In this document: positions 18,818-26,520 of the stretch, in pieces
Position numbering within the stretch: the stretch's first letter is position 1
Layout of the letters: every line of letters starts with the position of its first letter
DNA from: Stenotrophomonas sp. 57
GTDB taxonomy: Bacteria; Pseudomonadota; Gammaproteobacteria; Xanthomonadales; Xanthomonadaceae
Direction: 5' to 3'
Assembly (NCBI RefSeq): GCF_030291075.1
Contig: NZ_CP127407.1
Location: 3,904,001 to 3,968,000, forward strand
DNA: 64,000 nucleotides
Position numbers and translations under genes: made by a program
Notes under the pieces: generated by a model
What the model was told of the DNA's origin: nothing
Seen by the model: only the letters and a program-made list of their open reading frames with translations
The model's database searches: none

Positions 18818-19561
18818 ATGAAGAGACTGATCTGGCTGGCCCTGGCATTGCTGCCTGGCAGCGCACTGGCTGAGGAGAGTGTGATCTACCGCTGCACGTC
18901 CAGCAGCAGCGACATTCCGACCCTGCAACGTACGCCCTGCCCGTCCGGCAGCAAGCAGCAGGTGCTGCGCGTGCCCGACCCGTCCAACGCGCAGCCAGCG
19001 GTGGTCGTGCCGACGGCGGCGCCACCACCTGCGGTCGCCGAGATGCCCGCCGCAGCGCCGACCAGGTCCGCTGCAGTGCCTGCGGCCGCAGCGGCTCCAA
19101 GGCGCGCGGACGAAGGGCGCACCATCATGGAAGCGGGAATGGTCGAACGCGAAGGCGGCAACCAGATTCTCGACAGCGCGACCCTGCGTCGAGACGCCGA
19201 GGCCCGCGCCGAAGCGGGCAACGGGCCACCGAAGCCGCCGCTGCCCTCGATCTTCCAGTGCACCGACAGCCAGGGCGGTGGTTACCTGTACGAATACGAG
19301 GCCGCGCCTGGTCGCTGCGAACCGATGACGGTGCAGGGGCTGGGCGGTGTCACGCCGGCCAATGCGGCCGGTTGCGAAGTCGTGCGCGACCGTTGCGAGG
19401 AATTGCCCGAAGCACAGCGATGCGGCGGCTGGCAGCAACGCTTCCGCGACGCACGCGGCCGCGAGCGGTTCGCCACGCCGGAGAAGCGCGACGCCGCACG
19501 CGGGGAGCGCGAACGGCTGCAGGGTGTGCTGGAGGCGAGCAACTGCCCGGTACCAGGGTGA
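18818..19561 (+). CDS. Secreted Cys-rich protein, paralogue of the upstream gene
   Basis: A 247-residue exported protein with a signal peptide (about residues 1-19) and 'SVIYRCTSSSS...LQRTPCPSG' at the mature N-terminus, like its neighbour. The centre is Ala/Pro rich. The C-terminal half contains the same Cys-containing region ('IFQCTDSQGGGYLYEYE', 'CEELPEAQRCGGW') and a helical Arg-rich tail. It begins 35 nt after the upstream gene, so both are probably one operon. I do not recognise a function. Confidence 0.75.
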   Translation: MKRLIWLALALLPGSALAEESVIYRCTSSSSDIPTLQRTPCPSGSKQQVLRVPDPSNAQPAVVVPTAAPPPAVAEMPAAAPTRSAAVPAAAAAPRRADEGRTIMEAGMVEREGGNQILDSATLRRDAEARAEAGNGPPKPPLPSIFQCTDSQGGGYLYEYEAAPGRCEPMTVQGLGGVTPANAAGCEVVRDRCEELPEAQRCGGWQQRFRDARGRERFATPEKRDAARGERERLQGVLEASNCPVPG

Positions 19562-19566
19562 CCGCT

Positions 19567-19588
19567 TCCACGCGTGGCGTGGATCTAC
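19567..19588. repeat. SMAG repeat
   Basis: TCCACGCG/CGTGGA hairpin ending CTAC between two convergent genes; a second GCCGGGC-rich hairpin follows up to about 19655. Confidence 0.75.
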
Positions 19589-19662
19589 GCTACCTCCGCC
19601 GGGCATGACCGGGCACGGTCCCGGTGGCGCCGGGCCATGCCCGGCGAAAAGACCACCCGAGA

Positions 19663-20439
19663 TCAGAACCCGTAACGCAGGAAACCGCCATCCACCGCGA
19701 TGCACTCGCCGGTGACATAGCTGGCGGCAGGCAGGCACAGGAAGCCTACGGCCGCGGCCACTTCCTCCGGCTCGCCAATGCGGCGCATCGGTGTGCGGTT
19801 GACCACTTCCTCGTAGTAATCCGGGTCGGACAGCGGCCCGGACGTGCGCCGCGTGCGGATGTACCACGGCGCCACCGCATTGACCCGGATGCCATCCTCG
19901 GCCCACTCGACGGCCAGATTGCGGGTCATCTGGTGCATCGCGGCCTTGGTCATGCCGTAGACCACGCCGCTGCGCACATGGGTCAGGCCGGACACGCTGC
20001 CGACGTTGACGATCGACGACGATGCGTGGCGTGCCAGCAACGGATGCGCGTAGCGCGACAGCTCGAACGCCGAGAACAGGTTGGTCTCGAAGATCTTGCG
20101 CCATTCGTCCTCGGAATACTCCGTGGCCGCCCTGGTGACGTTGCCGCCGGCGTTGTTGACCAGGATGTGCAGGCCATCGCTGTGGTCTTCCACCCAGTCC
20201 AGGATCTGCCGGCGGTCCTCGTCGTCGGAGACATCGGCGGCCAGCGCGTGTACCTGCATCTGCGGATACACGTCCAGCAGTTCGTCGCGCGCGGTCTCCA
20301 GCATGTCGATATCGCGGCCGACGATCATCAGGTCAGCGCCGAAGCCGGCCAGTTCATGCGCGATGGCCAGGCCGATGCCGGCGCTGGCGCCGGTAATCAG
20401 AGCCGTCTGGCCATCCAGGCGCCACCGTTGCTGGGTCAT
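19663..20439 (-). CDS. SDR family NAD(P)-dependent oxidoreductase
   Basis: A 258-residue short-chain dehydrogenase. The cofactor loop 'ITGASAGIGLAIA' is at about residues 16-28, 'NNAGG' at about 95, and the catalytic Ser-Tyr-Lys triad in 'VNVGSVSG...YGMTKAAMHQM' at about 145-170. The C-terminus 'YVTGECIAVDGGFLRYGF' is typical of tropinone-reductase-like and 3-oxoacyl-ACP-reductase-like members. The basic 'GRD' after strand 2 suggests NADP(H). The substrate is not predictable from sequence. No neighbour points to a pathway. Confidence 0.88.
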   Translation of the reverse strand: MTQQRWRLDGQTALITGASAGIGLAIAHELAGFGADLMIVGRDIDMLETARDELLDVYPQMQVHALAADVSDDEDRRQILDWVEDHSDGLHILVNNAGGNVTRAATEYSEDEWRKIFETNLFSAFELSRYAHPLLARHASSSIVNVGSVSGLTHVRSGVVYGMTKAAMHQMTRNLAVEWAEDGIRVNAVAPWYIRTRRTSGPLSDPDYYEEVVNRTPMRRIGEPEEVAAAVGFLCLPAASYVTGECIAVDGGFLRYGF

Positions 20440-20550
20440 GTGTCCTCCGGGGCCGCGCCCGCTGCATTTCGATGCGGCAAGGATACGCGCTCACGGCCGC
20501 GCCCTGCCGGGGATGCGACACTGCACGTACGCCCACCGCGGAGACCCGCC

Positions 20551-20763
20551 ATGCGCATCCTGATCCTGTCCTCGCCCCTGCTGGCCAGCGTGCTGCTGGT
20601 GGCCTGCCAGCGTCCGCCGACACCGAACCCGGAGAAGCCACCGGTGCCCAAAGCGATCTCGCGTGCGATGCAGGAGCCGCTGGACCGTGCCAAGGGCGCG
20701 CAGAAGGCCGTGGACGAAGCGGCCGCACGCGAGCGCAAGGCCGAGGCCGACGCGACGCAATGA
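20551..20763 (+). CDS. Small lipoprotein
   Basis: A 70-residue predicted lipoprotein: a short hydrophobic signal followed by the lipobox 'LVAC' with Cys19. The mature part is Pro-rich and then a charged helix 'LDRAKGAQKAVDEAAARERKAEAD'. It resembles small helical outer-membrane lipoproteins of xanthomonads. Start ATG 20551 is the only one that yields the lipobox. It is convergent with sppA. Confidence 0.7.
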   Translation: MRILILSSPLLASVLLVACQRPPTPNPEKPPVPKAISRAMQEPLDRAKGAQKAVDEAAARERKAEADATQ

Positions 20764-20775
20764 CGGGTGGCCTGT

Positions 20776-20814
20776 GGGGTCAGAGCCCTTTGCGACGCAG
20801 AGGGCTCCTACCCC
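20776..20814. repeat. GGGGTC-family hairpin repeat
   Basis: A 39-bp inverted repeat opening GGGGTCAGAGCCC and closing GGGCTCC..ACCCC. Related elements occur at 28699-28735, 28744-28782 and 31918-31956. They lack GTAG, so they are a second palindrome family next to SMAG. Confidence 0.7.
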
Positions 20815-20820
20815 ATGAAC

Positions 20821-20850
20821 GAAAACGCCCGGCCGAAGCCGGGCGTTTCC
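20821..20850. terminator. Bidirectional terminator between the lipoprotein gene and sppA
   Basis: Perfect stem AAACGCCCGGC / GCCGGGCGTTT. On the minus strand it is followed by TTTTCGTT, so it works best for sppA transcripts; on the plus strand the tail is TTTCC. Confidence 0.7.
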
Positions 20851-20851
20851 A

Positions 20852-20876
20852 GTAGATCCACGCCATGCGTGGATGC
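20852..20876. repeat. SMAG repeat
   Basis: GTAGATCCACGCC / GCGTGGAT hairpin just downstream of sppA. Confidence 0.8.
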
Positions 20877-20883
20877 TTTCCGA

Positions 20884-22806
20884 TCAGAATCCGCAGAAGC
20901 AATACGCCAGCGCCTTCACCGGCGCGCCGTTGCCCTTCTCGCGGGCCGCGTTCTCGACGAAGCGCAGCTGCGTATCCACTTCCGGCATCGTGCGCGCCAG
21001 CATCATCCGCGCCATGCCCGAATCGGACAGCATCCAGGCGCCGGCACGGCTGCCGGCGAAACCGCTGACGAACTGCGCGAACGGCGTCGCCGCCTTCTCG
21101 ATGTAGCGCACGCGGTAGGCATCGGCCTTGCCCAGCTTGGCACGGCTGGCGGCGTCGGCCACGGCGTCCTTCAGGCCACCGAAGGCATCGACCAGGCCAC
21201 GTTCCTTGGCCTGCGCACCGCTCCACACGCGGCCACGGGCCACTTCATCGACCGCCTCGACCGGCTTCTTGCGGGCATCGGCCACGCGACCGGTGAAGTC
21301 GGCATAGCCCTTGTTGATCACCGTCTGGATGACCTGGCCGACGGCCGGATCCATCGGGCGGGTGACGTCGAAGGCGCCGGCAAAGCGGGTGGTGCCGACA
21401 CCATCGGTGTGCACGCCGATCTTGTCCAGCGCGCGGCTGAAGTTGGGCACCATGCCGAAGATGCCGATCGAACCGGTGATGGTCGACGGATCGGCATAGA
21501 TGCGATCGGCGTTCATGCTGATCCAGTAGCCACCGGAAGCAGCCAGGTCGCCCATCGACACCACCACCGGCTTGCCGGCAGCCTGCAGGGCAACCACTTC
21601 GCGGCGGATCTGCTCGGAGGCGAACACTTCACCGCCCGGCGAATCCACGCGCAGCACCACCGCCTTCACGTTTTCGTCGTCACGCGCGGCACGCAGCAGC
21701 GCCGAGGTCGACTCGCCGCCGATGCGGCCGGCCGGCAGGTCGCCACCGCTGATCTCGCCTTCGGCCACCACCACCGCCACCTGCGGACGCGAGTCCACCG
21801 GGTTGCGGCGCGCGTCGAGCAGGGCCAGGTAACGACCGAAGTCGACGTTGCGGAAACCGCCGTCGGCATCGTCGTCGGCCACGCCGCGCTCGATCATCAG
21901 ATCCTCGAATTCCTCGCGGGTCTTCAGCGCGGTCACCAGCTTCTGCTGCAGGGCGAACTTGGCCAGGTCGCCACCGGCGGCGGCGATGCCTTCCGGCAGG
22001 GTGTCGATGCCAGCCGCCAGCTGCGCCGGATCCAAGCGGCGGGCCTTGGCGATGTCGGCCAGGTAGCGCTGCCACACGTCGTTCATCCAGAACAGGTCGG
22101 CTTCCTTGGAGGCCGGCGAGGCGGCGTCGAGCACGTACGGCTCGGCAGCGGACTTGTACTCGCCCACCTTGAACAGGTGCACATCCACGCCCAGCTTGTC
22201 CTGCAGGCCGGTGCGGAAGTACTGGCGGTAGCGGCCCAGGCCCTCGAGCACCACCGACCCCATCGGGTCGAGGTAGACCTCGTCGGCCTGTGCGGCCAGC
22301 AGGTACTGCGACTGGCCCATGCTCTCGCTGTAGGCCACCAGCTGCTTGCCGGAGGCGCGCAGGTCCTGCAGCGCGGCGGCGACTTCACGCAGCGAGGCAA
22401 AGCCCGACGGCTGCAGCTTGTCCAGCTCCAGCACCACGCGCTCGATCTTCTTGTCTTCCTTGGCCGACTCGATCACCCGCAGCAGGTCGCGCAGCTGGAT
22501 CTCTTCGGCGCCGTTGTCGCCCACCGCCTTGGCCAGCGCACGGCTGACCGGATCGGCGCTGAACTGCTCGACCAGGCGGCCTTCCGGCGCGATCACCAGG
22601 GTGGTGCGGTCCTGCAGCGACTTGCTGGCGCCGGCACCCATGCCGGCGGCGATGACGAACATCACCAGCAGCAGGAACAGCAGGCCGAAGAACACCAGGT
22701 TGAGGATCAACCGGCGGGTGAAGTTCATGACGTCCCACAGCCCGATGAAGAAACTGGCGACGGGATTGCGACGCGCCGGGGGCAGTGGGGGCACGGGTTG
22801 ATTCAT
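20884..22806 (-). CDS. sppA: Signal peptide peptidase SppA (67K type)
   Basis: A 640-residue inner-membrane serine protease that degrades cleaved signal peptides. One N-terminal membrane helix ('LILNLVFFGLLFLLLVMFVIAA') anchors two tandem S49 domains. The catalytic lysine is in 'LFKVGEYKSAAEPY' of the first domain and the nucleophilic serine in 'GDLAASGGYWISMNADRI' of the second, the arrangement of E. coli SppA. ATG 22806 places the helix at residues 32-55. Confidence 0.95.
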   Translation of the reverse strand: MNQPVPPLPPARRNPVASFFIGLWDVMNFTRRLILNLVFFGLLFLLLVMFVIAAGMGAGASKSLQDRTTLVIAPEGRLVEQFSADPVSRALAKAVGDNGAEEIQLRDLLRVIESAKEDKKIERVVLELDKLQPSGFASLREVAAALQDLRASGKQLVAYSESMGQSQYLLAAQADEVYLDPMGSVVLEGLGRYRQYFRTGLQDKLGVDVHLFKVGEYKSAAEPYVLDAASPASKEADLFWMNDVWQRYLADIAKARRLDPAQLAAGIDTLPEGIAAAGGDLAKFALQQKLVTALKTREEFEDLMIERGVADDDADGGFRNVDFGRYLALLDARRNPVDSRPQVAVVVAEGEISGGDLPAGRIGGESTSALLRAARDDENVKAVVLRVDSPGGEVFASEQIRREVVALQAAGKPVVVSMGDLAASGGYWISMNADRIYADPSTITGSIGIFGMVPNFSRALDKIGVHTDGVGTTRFAGAFDVTRPMDPAVGQVIQTVINKGYADFTGRVADARKKPVEAVDEVARGRVWSGAQAKERGLVDAFGGLKDAVADAASRAKLGKADAYRVRYIEKAATPFAQFVSGFAGSRAGAWMLSDSGMARMMLARTMPEVDTQLRFVENAAREKGNGAPVKALAYCFCGF

Positions 22807-22921
22807 GGAGCGCTCCGGATGGCTTCTTGCCGTGGTACCAGCATAGCCGGTGCCGCGTGATGCGGCATCGGACACAAGTCAGGGGATCGCCCGCCATGGG
22901 TCGGCATGGCAGGCGGGAGGA

Positions 22922-24286
22922 TCAGGACAGCATCGACTGGCCGATGCGCAGGCTGCTGCGGCGCAGGCGCCAGCCCATCAGGATGGCGGCGGCAGTCAGG
23001 CCGACGATCAGGCCGATCCACATGCCCTGCGGGCCCATGCCCAGGCCCAGGCCGAGCCCGGCGCCGAGCGGCATGCCCAGGCCCCAGTACGCGAACATGG
23101 CGATGAACATCGGCACGCGGGTGTCCTTCAGGCCACGCAGCGCACCGGCCGACAGCACTTGGATGCCGTCCGGGAACTGGAAGGTGGCCGCGTACAGCAG
23201 CAGGGTCGAGGCCAGGCCGGCCACCGCCAGGTCATTGGTGTAGACACCGACGATGGCGTCGTGGCCGAACAGCAGCACCGCCGCCGACAGCGTCTGCGTG
23301 CCCATGATGATCGCGTAGCCGGCCCACGCCGCGCGGCGCACGCCGAAACCATCGCCGCGGCCGACCGCATGGCCGACGCGTACGGTGGTGGCCTCGGCCA
23401 CGCCCATCGGGATCATGAAGCACAGCTGCGCCACGTTGATCGCGATCTGGTGTGCGGCCGCTTCATTGGCACCGAGGCGGCCGATCAGCAGCGCGGTGAC
23501 GATGAACAGGCCGCCTTCCATCAGCACGGTAATGCCGATCGGCAGGCCGGTGCGCAGCAATTCCCAGATCGCCTTCCAGCGCGGCCCCTCGAAGTGCGAG
23601 AACAGCTGCAGGTGGGCGAAGCGCTTGGTGAACCACAGGTAGGTGGCGAAGGCGATCGCCTGCAGCCACATCATCACCGCCGAGGCGATGCCGAGCCCTT
23701 CGGCGCCCATTTCCGGGAAGCCGAGCTTGCCGTTGGCCAGCACATAGCCCATCGGGGCCAGCACCAGCAGGCCACCGAAACCGAGCAGCATGGTCGGCAG
23801 CGTCCAGTGCATGCCCTCGCTGAGGTAGCGCATGCAGAAGTACAGGGTCAGCGCCGGGCCACCCCAGCGCACTGCATGCAGGAACGCGGTGGCGCCCGGC
23901 ACGATGTCCGGCGCGATGCCGAAGGCCGGCAGCAGCGGCGGCACCACCGTGAGGAAGGTGAACATGATCAGGCCCAGGCCCAGCGCCAACCACAGCGCCT
24001 GGCGGAACAGCGGGCCGATCTCGCGCTCGCGGCCGGCGCCATGCAGCTGCGAGACCGAAGCGGTAAGCGAGATGAGCGTGCCGATCGGGATCAGCATCGG
24101 CAGCCACAACAGCGCGGTACCGATGGTCACCGCGGCCAGGGTCGCCGTGGCGTGGTGGCCGGCAATCACATTGTCGACGAAGGAGATCAGACCGGTGGAC
24201 ACGTGCCCGAGCACAAGCGGCAGGGCGAGCAGACCGGTGGCGCCGACTTCCTTGCTGAAGCGCGGCGTGGAGGTTGCAGTAGACAT
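22922..24286 (-). CDS. MATE family multidrug efflux transporter (NorM-like)
   Basis: A 454-residue membrane protein with twelve predicted helices in two related halves, the MATE layout. The first half starts 'ALPLVLGHVSTGLISFVDNVIAGHH'; the second repeats this pattern at 'GITVLMEGGLFIVTALLIGRLGANEAAAHQIAINVAQL'. MATE pumps export cationic drugs in exchange for sodium or protons. The order and lengths fit the NorM/MdtK group. It is monocistronic as far as can be seen and lies 115 nt upstream of sppA on the same strand. Confidence 0.92.
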   Translation of the reverse strand: MSTATSTPRFSKEVGATGLLALPLVLGHVSTGLISFVDNVIAGHHATATLAAVTIGTALLWLPMLIPIGTLISLTASVSQLHGAGREREIGPLFRQALWLALGLGLIMFTFLTVVPPLLPAFGIAPDIVPGATAFLHAVRWGGPALTLYFCMRYLSEGMHWTLPTMLLGFGGLLVLAPMGYVLANGKLGFPEMGAEGLGIASAVMMWLQAIAFATYLWFTKRFAHLQLFSHFEGPRWKAIWELLRTGLPIGITVLMEGGLFIVTALLIGRLGANEAAAHQIAINVAQLCFMIPMGVAEATTVRVGHAVGRGDGFGVRRAAWAGYAIIMGTQTLSAAVLLFGHDAIVGVYTNDLAVAGLASTLLLYAATFQFPDGIQVLSAGALRGLKDTRVPMFIAMFAYWGLGMPLGAGLGLGLGMGPQGMWIGLIVGLTAAAILMGWRLRRSSLRIGQSMLS

Positions 24287-24418
24287 AAGGTGCTTGACGC
24301 GAACTACGGTTGCGCGCGAAGGGCACAGACACCGGGTTGCGGCCGGTCATCTTACGCGCGCCGCGCGCGCATTCCCATGACATGGCGTGAATACCGGGTC
24401 CCGGCAGACCTCGGTGCA

Positions 24419-24524
24419 GTAGAGTCGACTGTTAGTCGACTGCGCTTTGGGTCGACTGCGCTTCATACAGAACCGCGAAAACCCCGCGCTGCGCGCGGAA
24501 GTCGACTCTACCCGTCGACGCTAC
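24419..24524. repeat. SMAG cluster, GTCGACT arm type
   Basis: Begins GTAGAGTCGACTGTTAGTCGACT and ends GTCGACTCTAC (24511), with a further CTAC at 24521-24524. An extra internal GTCGACTGCGCTT partial copy at about 24450 makes it longer than the simple dimers. Confidence 0.8.
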
Positions 24525-24534
24525 GCCTCGGGGT

Positions 24535-25110
24535 CTATTGACCGGCCTGGCGCTTGAGCCAGGTGTCGCGCTCGGCGGCCGGGACGGCGAGGAACGCGCC
24601 GCGCACCGCGTCGCGTTCCTGCGGTGGCGTGCGCTGCGCGACCAGGGTCAGCTGGGCCAGCTGCGCCGGGCTGAGCTGGCGCAGCACGGCCAGCGCGGCC
24701 TCGCGCTGTTCCGGTGGCACGAAGCCGAACAGGCCGTGCAGCTTGGGGAATTCCAGCCCCAGCTGCGGGCCCAGCCGCCAGCCTTCACGGAACGCCTGGT
24801 CCTGCGCCTGGAACTGCTGGCGCAGGCGCTGCTGCTGGTCCGTCGGCAACGCATTGAATCGCGCCGCGGCCTGTCGGATGCGCTCGCGCTCGCTCTCCGG
24901 CAGGGCGCGCCAGGCTGCGTAATCGGCACGGCGCTGACGCTGCTGCGGGGCATCGAGCTGGGCAAACGATGTGGGTGCGGCCGGGGGGGCTGGCGCGGCA
25001 GATGCAGTGGCCGGCACCGGCGGCGGCAACGGCACGTTCAAGGTCTGCGGCGCGGCCGAAAGCGACAACGGCAGGGCCAGCAGCACGCTGGCGAACACGG
25101 TCTTATTCAT
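24535..25110 (-). CDS. DUF3106 family secreted protein
   Basis: A 191-residue exported protein with a signal peptide of about 20 residues, a Pro/Ala-rich linker, and a DUF3106 region of helical repeats: 'YAAWRALPESERERIRQAAARFNALPTDQQQRLRQQFQ'. Function is unknown. The start ATG 25110 overlaps the stop of the upstream membrane-protein gene by 8 nt, so the two are translationally coupled. Confidence 0.85.
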   Translation of the reverse strand: MNKTVFASVLLALPLSLSAAPQTLNVPLPPPVPATASAAPAPPAAPTSFAQLDAPQQRQRRADYAAWRALPESERERIRQAAARFNALPTDQQQRLRQQFQAQDQAFREGWRLGPQLGLEFPKLHGLFGFVPPEQREAALAVLRQLSPAQLAQLTLVAQRTPPQERDAVRGAFLAVPAAERDTWLKRQAGQ

Positions 25111-26107
25111 CGGCAGCAGCGGTTTCCAGCGTGGCGCTGGCCGGCTCCGGCCGGCTCGGCTTGGATTGGGATTCATCCACCGGCAGCGGGCCGCCGGCGG
25201 CAGTCCAGGCGTACAGATCGGCATCGGCCACCAAGGGATAATCACGGTCTGCGAGCATGGTGGCGTCGTCGGCGGCCTGGGCCGGGGTCGCATCCGGCGT
25301 GGCGTTGACCTTGCTTGGCGGAAGAGCTTCCACGGTCACCGGACCGGCCTCGCCCACCACGCCTTCCGGCAACGGTGCATCACTGCCCAACGAACGGCCC
25401 TGCCAGTGGCGCCAGCCCAGCGCGGCAACCAGCAGCACAGCCACGGTCACCAGCAGGATCAGCGGGCCGCGCCAGCGTGGCTTGGCATTCGCGCGCCGGC
25501 GCTTGGCAGGGGCGGCCGCACGTTCATCGCGCTGCGGTGCGCGCCAGCTGGTCGTGGGCGCTTCATTGCTGGCGGCCGGTGCGGCTGGCTGCTGCAGCTG
25601 CTGCAGACGCTTGGCCGGCAGGTCGCGGATGCGCAGCTGCACCTGCTCGGCCAGCTGGCGCCAGGCCGAGGCATCGGGCTGGCCGTGTGCATCGCGCGGG
25701 CAGGCATCGGCCAGCAGGTGCTGATAACCGGCCTCGTCCTGGTCGAGTACGCGCATGGCAATGCCTTCGTCCAGGCTGCCGCCCACCCGCAGCAGCAGCG
25801 CCAGACGCGGCAGCGGCCCCATCTCGCCCAGCGCGGTCAACGGTGCGGCCCACTGCCCGCCCGCGGGTTCGCGCAGTGCCTGGCGCTGGCCGAGCAGGGT
25901 CCAGAAGCGGGTCGGCCACTGCGCCATCGGCAGGTCGCTGGCGACGGCGGCAAAGGCGCGCATCACCGCCACCAGGGTCTGCTCGGCACGCGCGGCATCG
26001 CCGCACTGCAGTTCAGCCACCACCAGGGCGCGGCGCTCGACGCCACGCAGGAACGCCGACAGCGCGCCGGCCGCGGTCGAGGAAACAGGGGCGGGCACAG
26101 CCGTCAT
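25103..26107 (-). CDS. Membrane protein with a degenerate ECF sigma-like N-terminus
   Basis: A 334-residue protein with three parts. Residues about 15-70 resemble sigma region 2 of ECF factors ('AELQCGDAARAEQTLVAVMRAF', then 'WPTRFWTLLGQRQAL'). Residues about 88-135 resemble region 4 ('LTALGEMGPLPRLALLLRVGGSLDEGIAMRVLDQDEAGYQHLL'). A basic linker leads to one membrane helix at about 215-235, and the last 100 residues are acidic and Pro-rich and would lie outside the cytoplasm. The gene overlaps the DUF3106 gene downstream. It may be a membrane-tethered regulator; whether it still binds RNA polymerase cannot be told. The similarity was judged by eye. Confidence 0.6.
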   Translation of the reverse strand: MTAVPAPVSSTAAGALSAFLRGVERRALVVAELQCGDAARAEQTLVAVMRAFAAVASDLPMAQWPTRFWTLLGQRQALREPAGGQWAAPLTALGEMGPLPRLALLLRVGGSLDEGIAMRVLDQDEAGYQHLLADACPRDAHGQPDASAWRQLAEQVQLRIRDLPAKRLQQLQQPAAPAASNEAPTTSWRAPQRDERAAAPAKRRRANAKPRWRGPLILLVTVAVLLVAALGWRHWQGRSLGSDAPLPEGVVGEAGPVTVEALPPSKVNATPDATPAQAADDATMLADRDYPLVADADLYAWTAAGGPLPVDESQSKPSRPEPASATLETAAADE

Positions 26108-26119
26108 CGGTCACTCCAA

Positions 26120-26520
26120 AGGTCTGCCGGCATGATAGCGGCAGCCCATCGGCACCCGTAGGACTTGCGCCCACGGGCACTTCGTGCTGCAGGTTGTGCA
26201 CAGCACCACGCCCCCCGGGGGAAAAACTGGGGCATCCGGCTGAATCCACTCTGTTTCAACATTGTTTCACACTCAAGTTATTGATTTTAATTGCTTTTGA
26301 TGTGTGGCTATTTTTTGACCAACTCAAGTGGCAGGCCGTCGCCATCGGCCTTCTGCGCGTCCGCCAGCTGGTAACGCACAACGTTATCCACAGAACATGT
26401 GGATAAGACTGAATCTCCAATGGACACCGATATTTAGGTGACATTTATGATTCAACGGAGGCTCCCCGACTGCCTTTGCCCCCTGCCATTGGCGCGCGCA
26501 TGGCCCGTTACACTGGCCCG
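26120..26520. other. AT-rich intergenic region upstream of priA
   Basis: About 400 bp without a convincing gene. The stretch from about 26254 to 26330 is strikingly AT-rich against the GC-rich background (TTGATTTTAATTGCTTTTG around 26281). It is followed by two perfect DnaA boxes. A weaker box-like TTGTGCACA lies at 26195-26203. Promoters for priA and the divergent membrane-protein gene must be here. Confidence 0.6.
26384..26406. promoter_or_regulatory. Inverted pair of consensus DnaA boxes
   Basis: TTATCCACA at 26384-26392 and its exact reverse complement TGTGGATAA at 26398-26406, 5 bp apart. Both match the DnaA-box consensus TTATNCACA in all positions. They lie about 115 bp upstream of the priA start. 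Confidence 0.65.

Noticed and set aside
26299..26373. Short plus-strand frame (24 codons) in the AT-rich region before priA
   Set aside because: No ribosome site, no regulatory codon run and no following terminator; probably chance.
26120..26520. Chromosomal replication origin
   Set aside because: Two perfect DnaA boxes and an AT-rich patch are present, but there is no dnaA/dnaN/gyrB neighbourhood, too few boxes, and no series of 13-mers.
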